Assembly: GCA_006844765.1 (NCBI GenBank)
Contig: SPJV01000099.1
Span: 33,221 to 97,220 of the forward strand
Direction: 5' to 3'
DNA length: 64,000 bases
Origin: Alphaproteobacteria bacterium
GTDB lineage: Bacteria > Pseudomonadota > Alphaproteobacteria > UBA8366 > Aestuariispiraceae
Shown here: one piece after another, positions 16,815 through 25,145 of the stretch
How the letters are laid out: each line of letters begins with the position of its first letter
Numbering within the stretch: the first letter of the stretch is position 1
The notes under the pieces: generated by a model
Seen by the model: only the letters and a program-made list of their open reading frames with translations
What the model was told of the DNA's origin: nothing
Database searches by the model: none
Made by a program: the position numbers and the translations under genes

Positions 16815-17975
16815 CTATTCACCCTTTTTGAAGGGTGCATGGGAGGCAAGGTAATCGCGTGCATCGGCTTCGTATCCACGTTCTTCCTCCAAAAAGCGCG
16901 CGACAGCTTCTCTAAAACTTGGGTCTGGAAGCCAGTGAGCCGATACAGTCTTAACGGGCTCATAACCGCGTTGAATCTTATGCTCCCCCTGTGTCCCGGC
17001 CTCGACGCGGGAAAGCCCTCTTTCTATGGCGAAGTCGATCGCTTGATAATAACACGCTTCGAAATGCAGGAATTTATAGGCTAACTCACAACCCCAGTTT
17101 CTCCCATACAGGGCGTCATCGCCAATCAGGTTCAGCGCCCCGGCAATCGGTGTGCCTTCCACGGATGCCATGACCAGCATGACGCGGTCCGACATGCGCT
17201 CCTGCAACAAGGAAAAGAATTCTCGATTGAGGTAGGGCGCGCCCCATTTTCGGTCATAGGTATCCGTGTAGAAACGGTAGAAGTGGTCCCAATGATGTTC
17301 TTTCAGAGCTTCTCCGGTCAGGCGGCTCAGTTCAATGCCGGCTTCAGCAACACGACGACGTTCTTTCTTAATGGCCTTGCGTTTGCGGGATGCCAGTTCC
17401 CCCAGAAAGTCATCGAATGTTGCATATCCCCTGTTTTGCCAATGAAACTGATGGCCGTGACGAATCAGAAACCCGGCGTCTTCGAACAATTGGGCCTGTG
17501 AGGGCTCCAGGAAATTGACATGCAGGCTTGAGACGCCATGACGATCAGCCAATTCCGCAAGGCCTGAAACAAGAAGCTCTTGCGCCCTGATCGGATCACG
17601 CGATTTTGAGACCAGCAGCCTTGGGCCGGTCACCGGCGTGAAAGGAACCGCGGATAAAAGCTTTGGGTAATATGAGCCACCGGCCCGCTCATAGGCATGT
17701 GCCCAGGAATGATCAAAGACATATTCACCCTGGGAATGTCCCTTCAGGTAGACAAGTGCCGCCCCCTCCATACCGCCATTTTCATCGCGCAGGATAAGGT
17801 GCTGGGGAAGCCAGCCTGTTTCCGCTTTGACGCAGCCCGTTTCTTCCAGGCTGGCGAGGAAGTCCCAACTGACGAAAGGGTTATCGGTACCTGCGCATGA
17901 ATCCCACGCAGCCCGGTCCACAGAGCTCAGGGACCGGGCAACCTCAATCAGGGCACTGTCGCCTCCATCTGGCAT
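16815..17975 (-). CDS. GNAT/FemAB-like protein, DUF482 family
   Basis: A 386-residue protein matching the family once labelled peptidoglycan biosynthesis (PF04339). Recognisable blocks are FVSWDFLASLEETGCV, EYVFDHSWAHAYERAGGSYYPKLL, PFTPVTGPRLL, a lysine/arginine-rich segment RKRKAIKKERRR and GRNWGCELAYKFLHFEACYYQAIDFA. The fold is an acyl-CoA N-acyltransferase, but the acceptor is not established. Its ATG overlaps the stop of ridA (ATGA), so the two are translationally coupled. Confidence 0.8.
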   Translation of the reverse strand: MPDGGDSALIEVARSLSSVDRAAWDSCAGTDNPFVSWDFLASLEETGCVKAETGWLPQHLILRDENGGMEGAALVYLKGHSQGEYVFDHSWAHAYERAGGSYYPKLLSAVPFTPVTGPRLLVSKSRDPIRAQELLVSGLAELADRHGVSSLHVNFLEPSQAQLFEDAGFLIRHGHQFHWQNRGYATFDDFLGELASRKRKAIKKERRRVAEAGIELSRLTGEALKEHHWDHFYRFYTDTYDRKWGAPYLNREFFSLLQERMSDRVMLVMASVEGTPIAGALNLIGDDALYGRNWGCELAYKFLHFEACYYQAIDFAIERGLSRVEAGTQGEHKIQRGYEPVKTVSAHWLPDPSFREAVARFLEEERGYEADARDYLASHAPFKKGE

Positions 17976-18442
17976 CAGTCGACTTCGAAAAGGCCTTCGA
18001 CCTCTACCGCGACATTCAAGGGCAGGGAGCCGGCTCCCATCGCGACACGCACATGCTTGCCTGCATCTCCAAAGATATCGCCCATAACATTTGAGGCACC
18101 GTTGATGACCTTCGGGTGGTCCGTGAAATCTGCCGGGCAGTTTACGTAACCGCCCAAACGGACTACCCGCTTAATCCGATCAAGATCACCGCCAAGCGCA
18201 TCCTTGACCTGGGCGATCAGGTTCAAGGCACAGACACGTGCGGCTTCCTGACCTTCTTCCAATGTGAAGTCCTGACCGACTTTACCGACATATTTCAACT
18301 CGCCATTCCAAAAGGTTACCTGACCCGCGACATAGATCAGATCACCGTGGCGGTGATGTTGGACATAGGCCCCTGCAGGAGCGGGCGGGGTCGGCAATTC
18401 AATGCCAAGTTCCTGAAGGCGTGCGTCGATCTTTCCGGCCAT
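17975..18442 (-). CDS. RidA-family protein (enamine/imine deaminase fold)
   Basis: A 155-residue YjgF/RidA-like protein. Seen are GDLIYVAGQV, a helix EAARVCALNLIAQVKDALG, RIKRVVRLGGYVNC and the terminal HVRVAMGAGSLPLNVAVEVEG, where the Arg matches the substrate-carboxylate ligand of the family. It belongs to the longer subgroup with IDARLQELGIELP at the N-terminus. ATG 18442 has GGAGAA just upstream and is preferred over an upstream in-frame start at 18475. Role: clearing reactive enamines from PLP enzymes, by family inference. Confidence 0.85.
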   Translation of the reverse strand: MAGKIDARLQELGIELPTPPAPAGAYVQHHRHGDLIYVAGQVTFWNGELKYVGKVGQDFTLEEGQEAARVCALNLIAQVKDALGGDLDRIKRVVRLGGYVNCPADFTDHPKVINGASNVMGDIFGDAGKHVRVAMGAGSLPLNVAVEVEGLFEVD

Positions 18443-18674
18443 GGTTTTCTCCTGACTGACGTGATGTGAGATCAAATGGGCTCATCTGAGCGTTCGTGTT
18501 CAAAGGGGACAGTCTCTTCGACAGTCCAAGGCTAAGCGACTATATAGGGGGTTGCGCCTGCCCGTCTATCTCGATGGTTTGGCTTTTCCATGACACGGCG
18601 GTCACGTATGGTCTGGAACGAGCATGCGAGGCTCGTGGAAGCTGGGCGCGTATACGGATTGATCCGAGGGGATT

Positions 18675-19565
18675 ATGCTGTCATTTGACGATAAAGAATT
18701 GCCTGCGAAAGTGATCTCCTTGCGCCCACCGGAAGGTGAAACCGTCCCCGCTTTTGTCGATTCCCCGCATAGTGGTTACGACTATCCTGCCGGGTTTGAT
18801 CCTTTGGTTCCCATAGACGATCTGCGGCGTGTAGAAGACGCCTATGTCGATATCTTGTTCGGCGATGCGCCAAAGCATGGGATCGGGCTGCTTTCGGCCC
18901 TATTTCCGCGCAGCTTTATTGATCCGAACCGGGCGGCCAGTGACATCGACCCCGATATGATCGCCGGGACCTGGGATGGCCCTCTGCGCCCTACGGAGAA
19001 GTCGCGGATGGGGCATGGGCTGGTCTGGCGCAGTTACCCATCTGATAGACCTCTCTATCGTGATAGATTGCCGGTGTCAGAGATTCGGGATCGTATCGAA
19101 AACTATTGGCAGCCCTACCATGATTGCCTGCGCCAGCAGCTGGATCACTTACACGCGCTGTTTGGTGGGGTTTGGCATATCGATGGCCATTCCATGCCGA
19201 CCAGCAGCAGCCCCTATGTGCCCGGCCGTCCTGGAGCACGGGCGGATTTTGTGCTTGGGGATCGCGATGGCACGACATGCAGCGCTGAGTTTACGCGCTT
19301 CATTGCGGCAAATTTGACGGAGCTAGGGTATGCCGTGCGGATCAACGATCCCTATCGCGGGGCAGAACTTGTGAAGGCCTATGGAAAACCAGCGCTCAAT
19401 CGGCACAGTATCCAGATTGAGATTAATCGAGGCCTCTATATGAATGAGGCGACGATGGAACGCTCGGCGGGATTTGATGCGCTACGGCGAGATATTGGAC
19501 GGCTCTTGGAGGCTTTAGCTGGTTATTCCAGCATGCGTGCGACCGGAGTCATGGCGGCTGAGTAA
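18675..19565 (+). CDS. N-formylglutamate amidohydrolase family protein
   Basis: A 296-residue HutG-type hydrolase. The zinc and active-site blocks are visible as DSPHSGYDYP, FIDPNRAASD, and HIDGHSMP, with NDPYRGAELVKAYG and RHSIQIEINRGLYM toward the C-terminus. The family cleaves N-formyl-L-glutamate to formate and glutamate, the last step of one histidine route, but no hut genes are nearby. A paralogous gene sits at 30505. Its stop codon begins a six-copy 15-bp tandem repeat that links it to the ArsC/Spx gene. Confidence 0.85.
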   Translation: MLSFDDKELPAKVISLRPPEGETVPAFVDSPHSGYDYPAGFDPLVPIDDLRRVEDAYVDILFGDAPKHGIGLLSALFPRSFIDPNRAASDIDPDMIAGTWDGPLRPTEKSRMGHGLVWRSYPSDRPLYRDRLPVSEIRDRIENYWQPYHDCLRQQLDHLHALFGGVWHIDGHSMPTSSSPYVPGRPGARADFVLGDRDGTTCSAEFTRFIAANLTELGYAVRINDPYRGAELVKAYGKPALNRHSIQIEINRGLYMNEATMERSAGFDALRRDIGRLLEALAGYSSMRATGVMAAE

Positions 19566-19644
19566 ATGCCGGTTGAGTAAATGCCGGCTTAGTAAATGGC
19601 GGCTGGGTAAATGCCGGCTGGGTAAATGCCAGCGGAGTAAATGG
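19545..19644 (+). repeat. 15-bp tandem repeat with reiterated TAAATG stop/start pairs
   Basis: The unit GAGTAAATGCCGGCT is repeated at 19560, 19575, 19590, 19605 and 19620, with a partial copy at 19635 and a degenerate copy in coding sequence at 19545. All units stay in the frame of the upstream amidohydrolase, so each repeats a TAA stop directly followed by ATG. This gives a chain of tiny reading frames of three or four codons. The last ATG (19641) opens a six-codon frame whose TGA overlaps the TTG start of the next gene. Confidence 0.95.
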
Positions 19645-19657
19645 TTGGGAGAGCGTC

Positions 19658-19993
19658 TTGATAATTATCCATGGATTGAAGAACTGCGATAGCTGTCGGG
19701 CGGCGATGAAGCAATTGAAAGCCGCCGGAGTTGAGGTGCAGCTGAACGATCTCAGTCAATCTGGTGTGTCGCGCGATGTCGTGGAATCCTGGCTTAATGC
19801 ACTCGGTGCTGCCGCCTTGATCAATCGAAAGAGTGCTACCTGGAGAGGGTTAGGTGAGGAGGCGCGCGCCCTGGCGGATGGTGATCCGGCGACGTTGCTG
19901 GTTGAAAATCCGAAACTCATTAAAAGACCCGTTGTCGAAACCCCGGATGGGCATCTCTCCATCGGACTGGATGAAACTCGGATCAAGCGTTAG
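19658..19993 (+). CDS. ArsC/Spx/MgsR-family protein
   Basis: A 111-residue thioredoxin-fold protein. The active-site loop is GLKNCDSCRAAM (CxxC at residues 10 and 13), and the C-terminal half has LINRKSATWRGL and NPKLIKRPVVETPDG, typical of the ArsC-like group that includes Spx and YffB. YffB-type glutathione-dependent thiol reductase is more likely than arsenate reductase because no ars genes are near. Start is TTG 19658 preceded by GGGAGAG and sharing bases with the TGA of the last repeat mini-frame. The 3' end overlaps the convergent kinase by 11 bp. Confidence 0.85.
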   Translation: MIIIHGLKNCDSCRAAMKQLKAAGVEVQLNDLSQSGVSRDVVESWLNALGAAALINRKSATWRGLGEEARALADGDPATLLVENPKLIKRPVVETPDGHLSIGLDETRIKR

Positions 19994-21614
19994 GCGACGA
20001 CTTAGCGTAAGGACCTGATGCTTCTGCGAGCGTTGGCAGATAGATCGTGACTGTTGTGCCGACCTGAACAGCGCTGTCGATCTCCAGCCGACCGCCAAGG
20101 CCCTGACACAGCATATGGCAGATAGAAAGCCCGAGGCCGGCGCCGTCTCGTTCCCGGACCATGGGGTCCTTTCCACGCTTGAACGGATCGAAAATATTCG
20201 GCAAATCCTCTGCCGCGATGCCAATCCCGTTATCTTTCACGATGATGGTCAGATTGCTGCTGTCATCAAGTTCGCTGATGATAGAGATGTTCCCACTCTC
20301 GCCGGTAAACTTGATTGCATTGCCAACCACGTTGATGATGATTTGACTCATGGCGCGCCTGTCGCAAACGAATGCCGGGGCTCCATCAGCCATGCTTGCC
20401 TTTGTTAGGTTCAGAGAGACGGCAAGGCGTTTGCGGGTGGCCTCGTCGTTCAACATTCTGACGCAGCGTTCGACAAGCTCATCAGGGGCAAAGGGGGACG
20501 GGTCCGGTTCGAAACCACGTGCATCGATCTTCGATAGATCCAGCAAGTCATTAATGATTTCAAGTAAATGCGTGCCGCTGTTTTTAATATCTTCGATGTA
20601 ATTTTTGTAACGTTGGTTCCCCAGAGGGCCGAAGATTTCACTTAAGATCAGTTCAGAGAAGCCGATTGTTGCGTTCAAGGGGGTACGCAATTCGTGGCTC
20701 ATGCTGGCAAGAAATTGAGACTTCGCCAGGTTTGCTCGTTCCGCCCCTTCCTTAGCGGTGCGGAGCTCTCGCTCGAGTCTCGCGGCGTCTGAGATATCGG
20801 ATATGACTATGGCGATGCCGCCATTAGGGATCAGCTGCTCGACTGTGCGAAACCAACGACCATCACGGTGTTTGAGTTCAATTGGACCCTGAGGGTTTTC
20901 ATGCGCCCGCATTCTTTCGGCGATAAAATTTTCCGCAGACAAGGGGCGGTGGTCGATAAAGCCAGCATCCACTGTTGATCGGACAATCTCTTCGAAAGTT
21001 TGGCCGGGTTGGATCTGTTGCGACAACGCCCCATACAAATTTCGCCAAGCTTGATTAGCGATTACCAAGCGATCTTCAGAATCGAAGAGCATGAAGGCGT
21101 CTTGCAAAGATTCGATTGCTGAATGAAGGAGGTGTTCGGCTTGTTGCGCCGATTGTTCCATTTGAATTTCATCGGACACATCCTGTCCAACGCCACGATA
21201 ACCACTGAAGTTGCCGAGTTCATCGTAGAAGGGGGTGCCATTGATTCGAAGCCATCGGACTTTGTCATCCGATCCGATATTTGGATAGGTAAAGTCCTCA
21301 AAAGGTTCCTTTCGGGCAATGAGGGCATTGTTTGCGACGGCAATATCCGGTGCGATCTCCGTGCAGATCAGTTCCGATCGATGTTTCCCAATATACTCTT
21401 CCACCGGCACGCCGAGCAGTCGATAAAAATTCTCCGACACATATGTCACGTATCCGTCCGCATCAGACTCCCAAACCCAACATGGGCTGACCTCAAGCGC
21501 GACGCGCAACCGGTCATGCGCCACGCTATGACCTTGGTCTTTAGCGCAGTCTTCATTGCCAAGTCCGGCATCCGGTTTTGTCGTGTCTGGCAGAAAATCG
21601 GTAATCGGCTTCAT
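19983..21614 (-). CDS. PAS-domain sensor histidine kinase
   Basis: A 543-residue cytosolic kinase with no transmembrane segment. Two PAS domains lie at about 35-150 and 160-285, the second of the PAS-7 type with QDAFMLFDSEDRLVIANQAW. The dimerisation domain has phosphorylatable His307 in SHELRTPLN, and the ATPase domain shows NAIKFT, DNGIGI and GAGLGLSICH. No receiver domain or cognate regulator is adjacent. It ends inside the last codons of the ArsC/Spx gene on the opposite strand. Confidence 0.92.
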   Translation of the reverse strand: MKPITDFLPDTTKPDAGLGNEDCAKDQGHSVAHDRLRVALEVSPCWVWESDADGYVTYVSENFYRLLGVPVEEYIGKHRSELICTEIAPDIAVANNALIARKEPFEDFTYPNIGSDDKVRWLRINGTPFYDELGNFSGYRGVGQDVSDEIQMEQSAQQAEHLLHSAIESLQDAFMLFDSEDRLVIANQAWRNLYGALSQQIQPGQTFEEIVRSTVDAGFIDHRPLSAENFIAERMRAHENPQGPIELKHRDGRWFRTVEQLIPNGGIAIVISDISDAARLERELRTAKEGAERANLAKSQFLASMSHELRTPLNATIGFSELILSEIFGPLGNQRYKNYIEDIKNSGTHLLEIINDLLDLSKIDARGFEPDPSPFAPDELVERCVRMLNDEATRKRLAVSLNLTKASMADGAPAFVCDRRAMSQIIINVVGNAIKFTGESGNISIISELDDSSNLTIIVKDNGIGIAAEDLPNIFDPFKRGKDPMVRERDGAGLGLSICHMLCQGLGGRLEIDSAVQVGTTVTIYLPTLAEASGPYAKSSPNA

Positions 21615-21770
21615 CCGTTGCTCGGCGGTTTACGGCTGGAGGTTTACGTAGGTTAGATCAACGAAAATCAAACTATGGCGTTCGGCTTCGAGGGTTGCCC
21701 ATCAACATCTCATGGAGACGTTAACAAATTGCAAACAGATGCCGCCGTTTCTACGTCTGACGGATCCCTG

Positions 21771-22556
21771 CTAGGCGGCGCGTCCGTAGAAACCCACTCT
21801 TTCGTTTTCTGAGAAGTTCACATTCTCCATCTCATAAAAGGAAAACACAGCAATCATCCGCGATGTTGCTCCTTCTACCGGGGTGACGCGATGGGCTGTG
21901 TTCTTGCCCTTGAAAATACTGAGTGTGCCGGGTGTGAAAGGCATGTTGATGACGGTATCATCCTCGCCCCGCAAAAGCTTAGCCACGCCGTCATAATTGG
22001 GATCATCGTCGCACCGGAGGGCGGGGCGATATTGGAACACGCCGCCGGCTTCAGGTTCTCTCAGCAACAGGGTGACCGTAAATTCGCTTCGGTCAAAATG
22101 CCAGTTGAGGGCTTCATTCGCGCCATAGGCCATGACATTCGCGCGCGCCAAAGGGTCGGCCATAAGATGTAATCGGGGTTTCTCAAGCACGGCTTCCAGG
22201 AAATGCAGAAGCGGGGTCCATTCGTAGATACGTAGGACCGCGCTATCAGCTATTTGATCAGCGCAGACAGTGTGATTGATCGTTTCGCATTTCACGAGCG
22301 CGGGATGGTCAGCAGATAGCTCTGGTTTGTCCGCAAAATAGATGTTGTGCCAACGCGCATGCCGGAAGCTTTCCCGGTCCATTATCGGTTGGATTTCATT
22401 GGCAGCAGCAGCAGCGGCATCGGAGGTCATCAATGAGTCGAGATTGGTCGCCCCCGATTCTTCGAGCTGCATCCTACATCGCGTGATGAGGGCTTGCGCC
22501 TCCGGCGTGTCCAGCCGGTCGAGGGGATAACGATCCAGGTCAAGCAAGTCTCGCAT
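21771..22556 (-). CDS. Fe(II)/2-oxoglutarate-dependent oxygenase, HalD/BesD-like
   Basis: A 261-residue double-stranded beta-helix oxygenase. Iron ligands read as His153 and Asp155 (NWHFDRSEF) and His222 (KNTAHRVTPVEG), with Arg233 placed to bind 2-oxoglutarate. The overall layout resembles the HalD/BesD amino-acid halogenase family, but those halogenases replace the Asp with Gly; here Asp is present, so hydroxylation is predicted rather than chlorination. Substrate unknown. It stands alone between the kinase and an HNH gene. Confidence 0.75.
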   Translation of the reverse strand: MRDLLDLDRYPLDRLDTPEAQALITRCRMQLEESGATNLDSLMTSDAAAAAANEIQPIMDRESFRHARWHNIYFADKPELSADHPALVKCETINHTVCADQIADSAVLRIYEWTPLLHFLEAVLEKPRLHLMADPLARANVMAYGANEALNWHFDRSEFTVTLLLREPEAGGVFQYRPALRCDDDPNYDGVAKLLRGEDDTVINMPFTPGTLSIFKGKNTAHRVTPVEGATSRMIAVFSFYEMENVNFSENERVGFYGRAA

Positions 22557-22627
22557 GGTTCCTATCCTTCTATTCGAATGAACCTGAAAACTTTCTGCCT
22601 GAATGGAAATACGCGCAAGTGAAATCC

Positions 22628-22927
22628 TTACTTTCGCCGGGTGCGTGGACGGTCATGGCGACCGATAAAGTCATTCGGTTTCTTCCGGATCCATTTCACG
22701 AAGCTGACGATATCCGGGTGGTCCTTCAACGCATCCGGATTCGAATAAAGGCGTGCCAATGTCCGTTCATCGAACAGGCTGTGAAGCTTCTTGTGACAAA
22801 TCCGGTGGAGCCAACCCCAGTCCTTTCCACCTTCCCGTTTGGGCACCCAATGATGGCGGTCAACTGATTCTCCTTCGATCATCAGGCGTCCGCAGATCGG
22901 GCAGGGGCCAAGGTCGCGCGTTTCCAT
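22628..22927 (-). CDS. HNH endonuclease-like protein
   Basis: A 99-residue protein with CPICGRLM at the N-terminus, the HH dyad in VDRHHWVPKREGGK and HRICHKKLHSLF, giving a CxxC...HH...CxxxH HNH/zinc arrangement. ATG 22927 is chosen because upstream sequence loses family character. Free-standing HNH proteins of this size are common and of unknown role; nothing nearby suggests a phage or a restriction system. It is divergent from the DMT transporter. Confidence 0.7.
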   Translation of the reverse strand: METRDLGPCPICGRLMIEGESVDRHHWVPKREGGKDWGWLHRICHKKLHSLFDERTLARLYSNPDALKDHPDIVSFVKWIRKKPNDFIGRHDRPRTRRK

Positions 22928-23040
22928 ATCCGGGAGTCTACAAGTGGATGGTCTCAGACAGCAACATTCGGGTGTCAGGAGACATCGCTTTAGGCCACAC
23001 CATCGCTTGTTCTCAAATGGCACCGAAGGTAGATGGGCAT

Positions 23041-23961
23041 ATGGATACGCGAAGCTGGAGCATGTTGATTTTGCTGGCCCTGGTCTGGGGGGCAGCCTTT
23101 GTGATGGTTGGACATGCGCTGGACAGCTTGCCGGTCCTGACTGTCACTGCGTTGCGGGTTGGTATTGCGGCAATAGCGTTGGTGTCCCTGGTCGTTATTC
23201 TTGGGCTGAGGCCGAAACTAACGAGGCCGAAACTAACGAGGGTGGAGCTTCGTGATTTGGCGGTGATGGGCGTTTTGAACAATGTCTTTCCCTTCACGCT
23301 AATCGTTTTCGGCCAGCAGTTTGTGACCAGTGGCCTCGCCTCCGTCCTGAATGCGATGACACCGATCTGGGCCTTTCTGGTCGGCTGGGCTTTTTTGCGG
23401 GTGGAAGGCTTTACCCTGCGACGATTCTTCGGCCTCGTTGCCGCCCTGGCTGGTGTGGCCGTATTGGCGGGGCCGGCAGCGTTTCAGGGAACGGAAGGCG
23501 GTATCATTGGACAAGTGGCGGTTCTGCTCGCCGGGTTGTCCTATGCTTTTGCCAGCTATTGGGGGCGTCGGCTGACCCATCTGCCGAGCCTTGTTGCCGC
23601 AACCGGTCAGCTTGTGAGTTCGAGTACGGTGATGACGATCCTTGCCTTTATGATTGATTCTCCCCTATCCCTCGATTGGGCGGCGGCTTTGGACAGCGGC
23701 GCGGTCTGGTCGATGGTTGGTTGCGCGCTTTTTGGAACAGCGTGTGCCTATCTTCTGTATTTCGAGATATTGAAGCGGGCAGGGCCGGTGAATACGATGT
23801 TCGTCACCTATCTTGTACCGCCTGCGGCAATCCTAATGGCCTGGCCGACGTTAGGGGAGGCGCCGTCTATTGAGTTGGCAGCAGCAGCCGTTCTGATTTT
23901 TATCGGGATCTATCTCGCGTCCAAGAAGTCCGACACCTCACAGAAATCCGCTAAACCGTGA
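23041..23961 (+). CDS. DMT-superfamily (EamA) transporter
   Basis: A 306-residue inner-membrane protein with ten predicted helices in two EamA repeats, starting MDTRSWSMLILLALVWGAAF. The second repeat includes GCALFGTACAYLLYFEILKRAGPVNTMFVTYLVPPAAI, typical of metabolite exporters. Start ATG 23041 has GAAGG about ten bases upstream; ATG 23017 would add eight residues. Between helices 2 and 3 the coding sequence holds a perfect 15-bp tandem duplication giving RPKLTRPKLTR. Substrate unknown. Confidence 0.9.
   Translation: MDTRSWSMLILLALVWGAAFVMVGHALDSLPVLTVTALRVGIAAIALVSLVVILGLRPKLTRPKLTRVELRDLAVMGVLNNVFPFTLIVFGQQFVTSGLASVLNAMTPIWAFLVGWAFLRVEGFTLRRFFGLVAALAGVAVLAGPAAFQGTEGGIIGQVAVLLAGLSYAFASYWGRRLTHLPSLVAATGQLVSSSTVMTILAFMIDSPLSLDWAAALDSGAVWSMVGCALFGTACAYLLYFEILKRAGPVNTMFVTYLVPPAAILMAWPTLGEAPSIELAAAAVLIFIGIYLASKKSDTSQKSAKP
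23208..23237 (+). repeat. Perfect 15-bp in-frame tandem duplication in the DMT transporter
   Basis: GAGGCCGAAACTAAC occurs twice without mismatch (23208-23222 and 23223-23237), duplicating five residues of a basic cytoplasmic loop. The identity of the copies suggests a recent event. Confidence 0.95.
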
Positions 23962-24042
23962 TCGGCGGCCCCTTGTATTCTCTGTGATGTGGACGAGACT
24001 GGGACAGTCATCTTAACCCATCACCCATTAAGGGGGAATTTC

Positions 24043-24603
24043 ATGTCCGCAATTACACCGTTGATACCGCGCCAACCTGTGCCGGCGTTAGCGCTTCAAA
24101 CAGTCGGCGGCGGGAGCTGGAGCCTCGCCGAGCAACAGCCAGAGAACTTCACCATGGTCGTGGTCTATCGCGGCCTTCATTGCCCGGTTTGCTCGACCTA
24201 TCTTGGCGATTTGAACCGCCGAGTAGAGGCCTTTGCCGAGGTTGGGGTCAATATTGTTGTCTTGTCTTCGGATGATGCTGAACGCGCTGCCGAGGCAAAG
24301 GAGAAATGGGGGCTGGATAACCTTACCGTCGGCTATGGTCTCGATCTGGATACTGCACGGGCCTGGGGCCTATATATTTCAGCAGGTATCGGGAAGACCT
24401 CAATCGGTGTCGAAGAGCCTGCTCTCTTCGCAGAACCCGGTCTGTTTATGGTTCGGCCGGACGGGACCCTCTATTTCGGCACGGTACAAACCATGCCCTT
24501 CGCGCGGCCTGCTTTCGCTGATATTCTGAAAGGGGTTAGTTTCGTTGTGGATCGCGGCTATCCGGCACGCGGAGAGATCGTCGATCACACAGCGGGCGCA
24601 TAA
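24043..24603 (+). CDS. Peroxiredoxin-like (AhpC/TSA-type) protein
   Basis: A 186-residue thioredoxin-fold protein with VVVYRGLHCPVCSTYL, a CxxC at the peroxidatic position, then VVLSSDDAERAAEAKEKWGL and a C-terminal FMVRPDGTLYFGTVQTMPFARP. This is the AhpC/TSA subgroup often called peroxiredoxin-like. ATG 24043 follows GGGGAA; an upstream in-frame start at 23989 is unlikely. A strong bidirectional terminator separates it from the convergent cold-shock gene. Confidence 0.85.
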   Translation: MSAITPLIPRQPVPALALQTVGGGSWSLAEQQPENFTMVVVYRGLHCPVCSTYLGDLNRRVEAFAEVGVNIVVLSSDDAERAAEAKEKWGLDNLTVGYGLDLDTARAWGLYISAGIGKTSIGVEEPALFAEPGLFMVRPDGTLYFGTVQTMPFARPAFADILKGVSFVVDRGYPARGEIVDHTAGA

Positions 24604-24630
24604 TTGCGTCCACTGTAGCCTGAAAAAGCG

Positions 24631-24660
24631 AAAGGGCGGGTCCGTTAGGACCCGCCCTTT
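24631..24660. terminator. Bidirectional Rho-independent terminator
   Basis: A perfect 13-bp stem (AAAGGGCGGGTCC with GGACCCGCCCTTT) around a GTTA loop, lying between the convergent peroxiredoxin-like and cold-shock genes. A-tract and T-tract on the two sides let it act on both strands. Confidence 0.95.
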
Positions 24661-24681
24661 CTTTGTTCTGGAACCGGAAAC

Positions 24682-24891
24682 TTACGCCGGCGACAGATCG
24701 ACAGCCTTCGGGCCTTTGCCGCGCTTATCGGGTTCGGTTTCGAAGCTGACCTTCTGGCCTTCCGCCAAGGTGGCCATGCCCGACTGCTGAACTGCCGAGA
24801 TGTGGACGAAAACGTCAGCGGTGCCTTCATCCGGAGTGATGAAGCCGAAGCCTTTGGTTTCGTTAAAGAATTTTACGGTACCTGTGGGCAT
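24682..24891 (-). CDS. cspA: Cold-shock protein, CspA family
   Basis: A 69-residue OB-fold nucleic-acid chaperone. RNP1 is KGFGFITP and RNP2 is VFVHISAV; the start GTVKFFNETKGFGFI and the end KRGKGPKAVDLSPA are diagnostic. ATG 24891 is preceded by GAAGG; an extension of six residues upstream is possible but atypical. The leader between 24892 and 25144 is long enough to hold a cold-responsive 5' UTR, though I see no recognisable motif in it. Confidence 0.93.
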   Translation of the reverse strand: MPTGTVKFFNETKGFGFITPDEGTADVFVHISAVQQSGMATLAEGQKVSFETEPDKRGKGPKAVDLSPA

Positions 24892-25121
24892 GATAAAGCC
24901 TTCCTTCATGCTGTCATATGTCTATCGCCATCACCCTTTGTGCCGGCGATACGCGTCGTTGGGAATCCACGCTTTACATTGGATGGCTATATTCGGCGTC
25001 ACGTGCGGCACGCCGAATTTCTTTGAAAGTCTGGCGGGAGGCAGATCAAGGCGAAGGGCGCCAATGTAAGCGGGTCTTTACGACCGCGCTGACGGTAATG
25101 GACGGAAGCCGAAGCGATTGC

Positions 25122-25145
25122 AAGCGAATGTTTCGCTTCTTTTAT
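25122..25145 (+). terminator. Plus-strand terminator-like hairpin without a matching gene
   Basis: AAGCGAA, loop TGT, TTCGCTT, then CTTTTAT: a perfect 7-bp stem followed by a T-run on the plus strand. No plus-strand gene ends here; the neighbours are both on the minus strand. It may end a small RNA starting opposite the cspA leader, or serve the minus strand less well. Confidence 0.5.

Noticed and set aside
16820..16837. Terminator CACCCTT-TTTG-AAGGGTG
   Set aside because: The stem lies within the last codons of the DUF482 gene and has no T-tract downstream on that strand.
19545..19644. CRISPR array
   Set aside because: Units are 15 bp with no spacers and no cas genes; it is a simple tandem repeat.
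22628..22927. Mobile element or restriction system around the HNH gene
   Set aside because: No transposase, integrase, methylase, phage gene or terminal repeats nearby.
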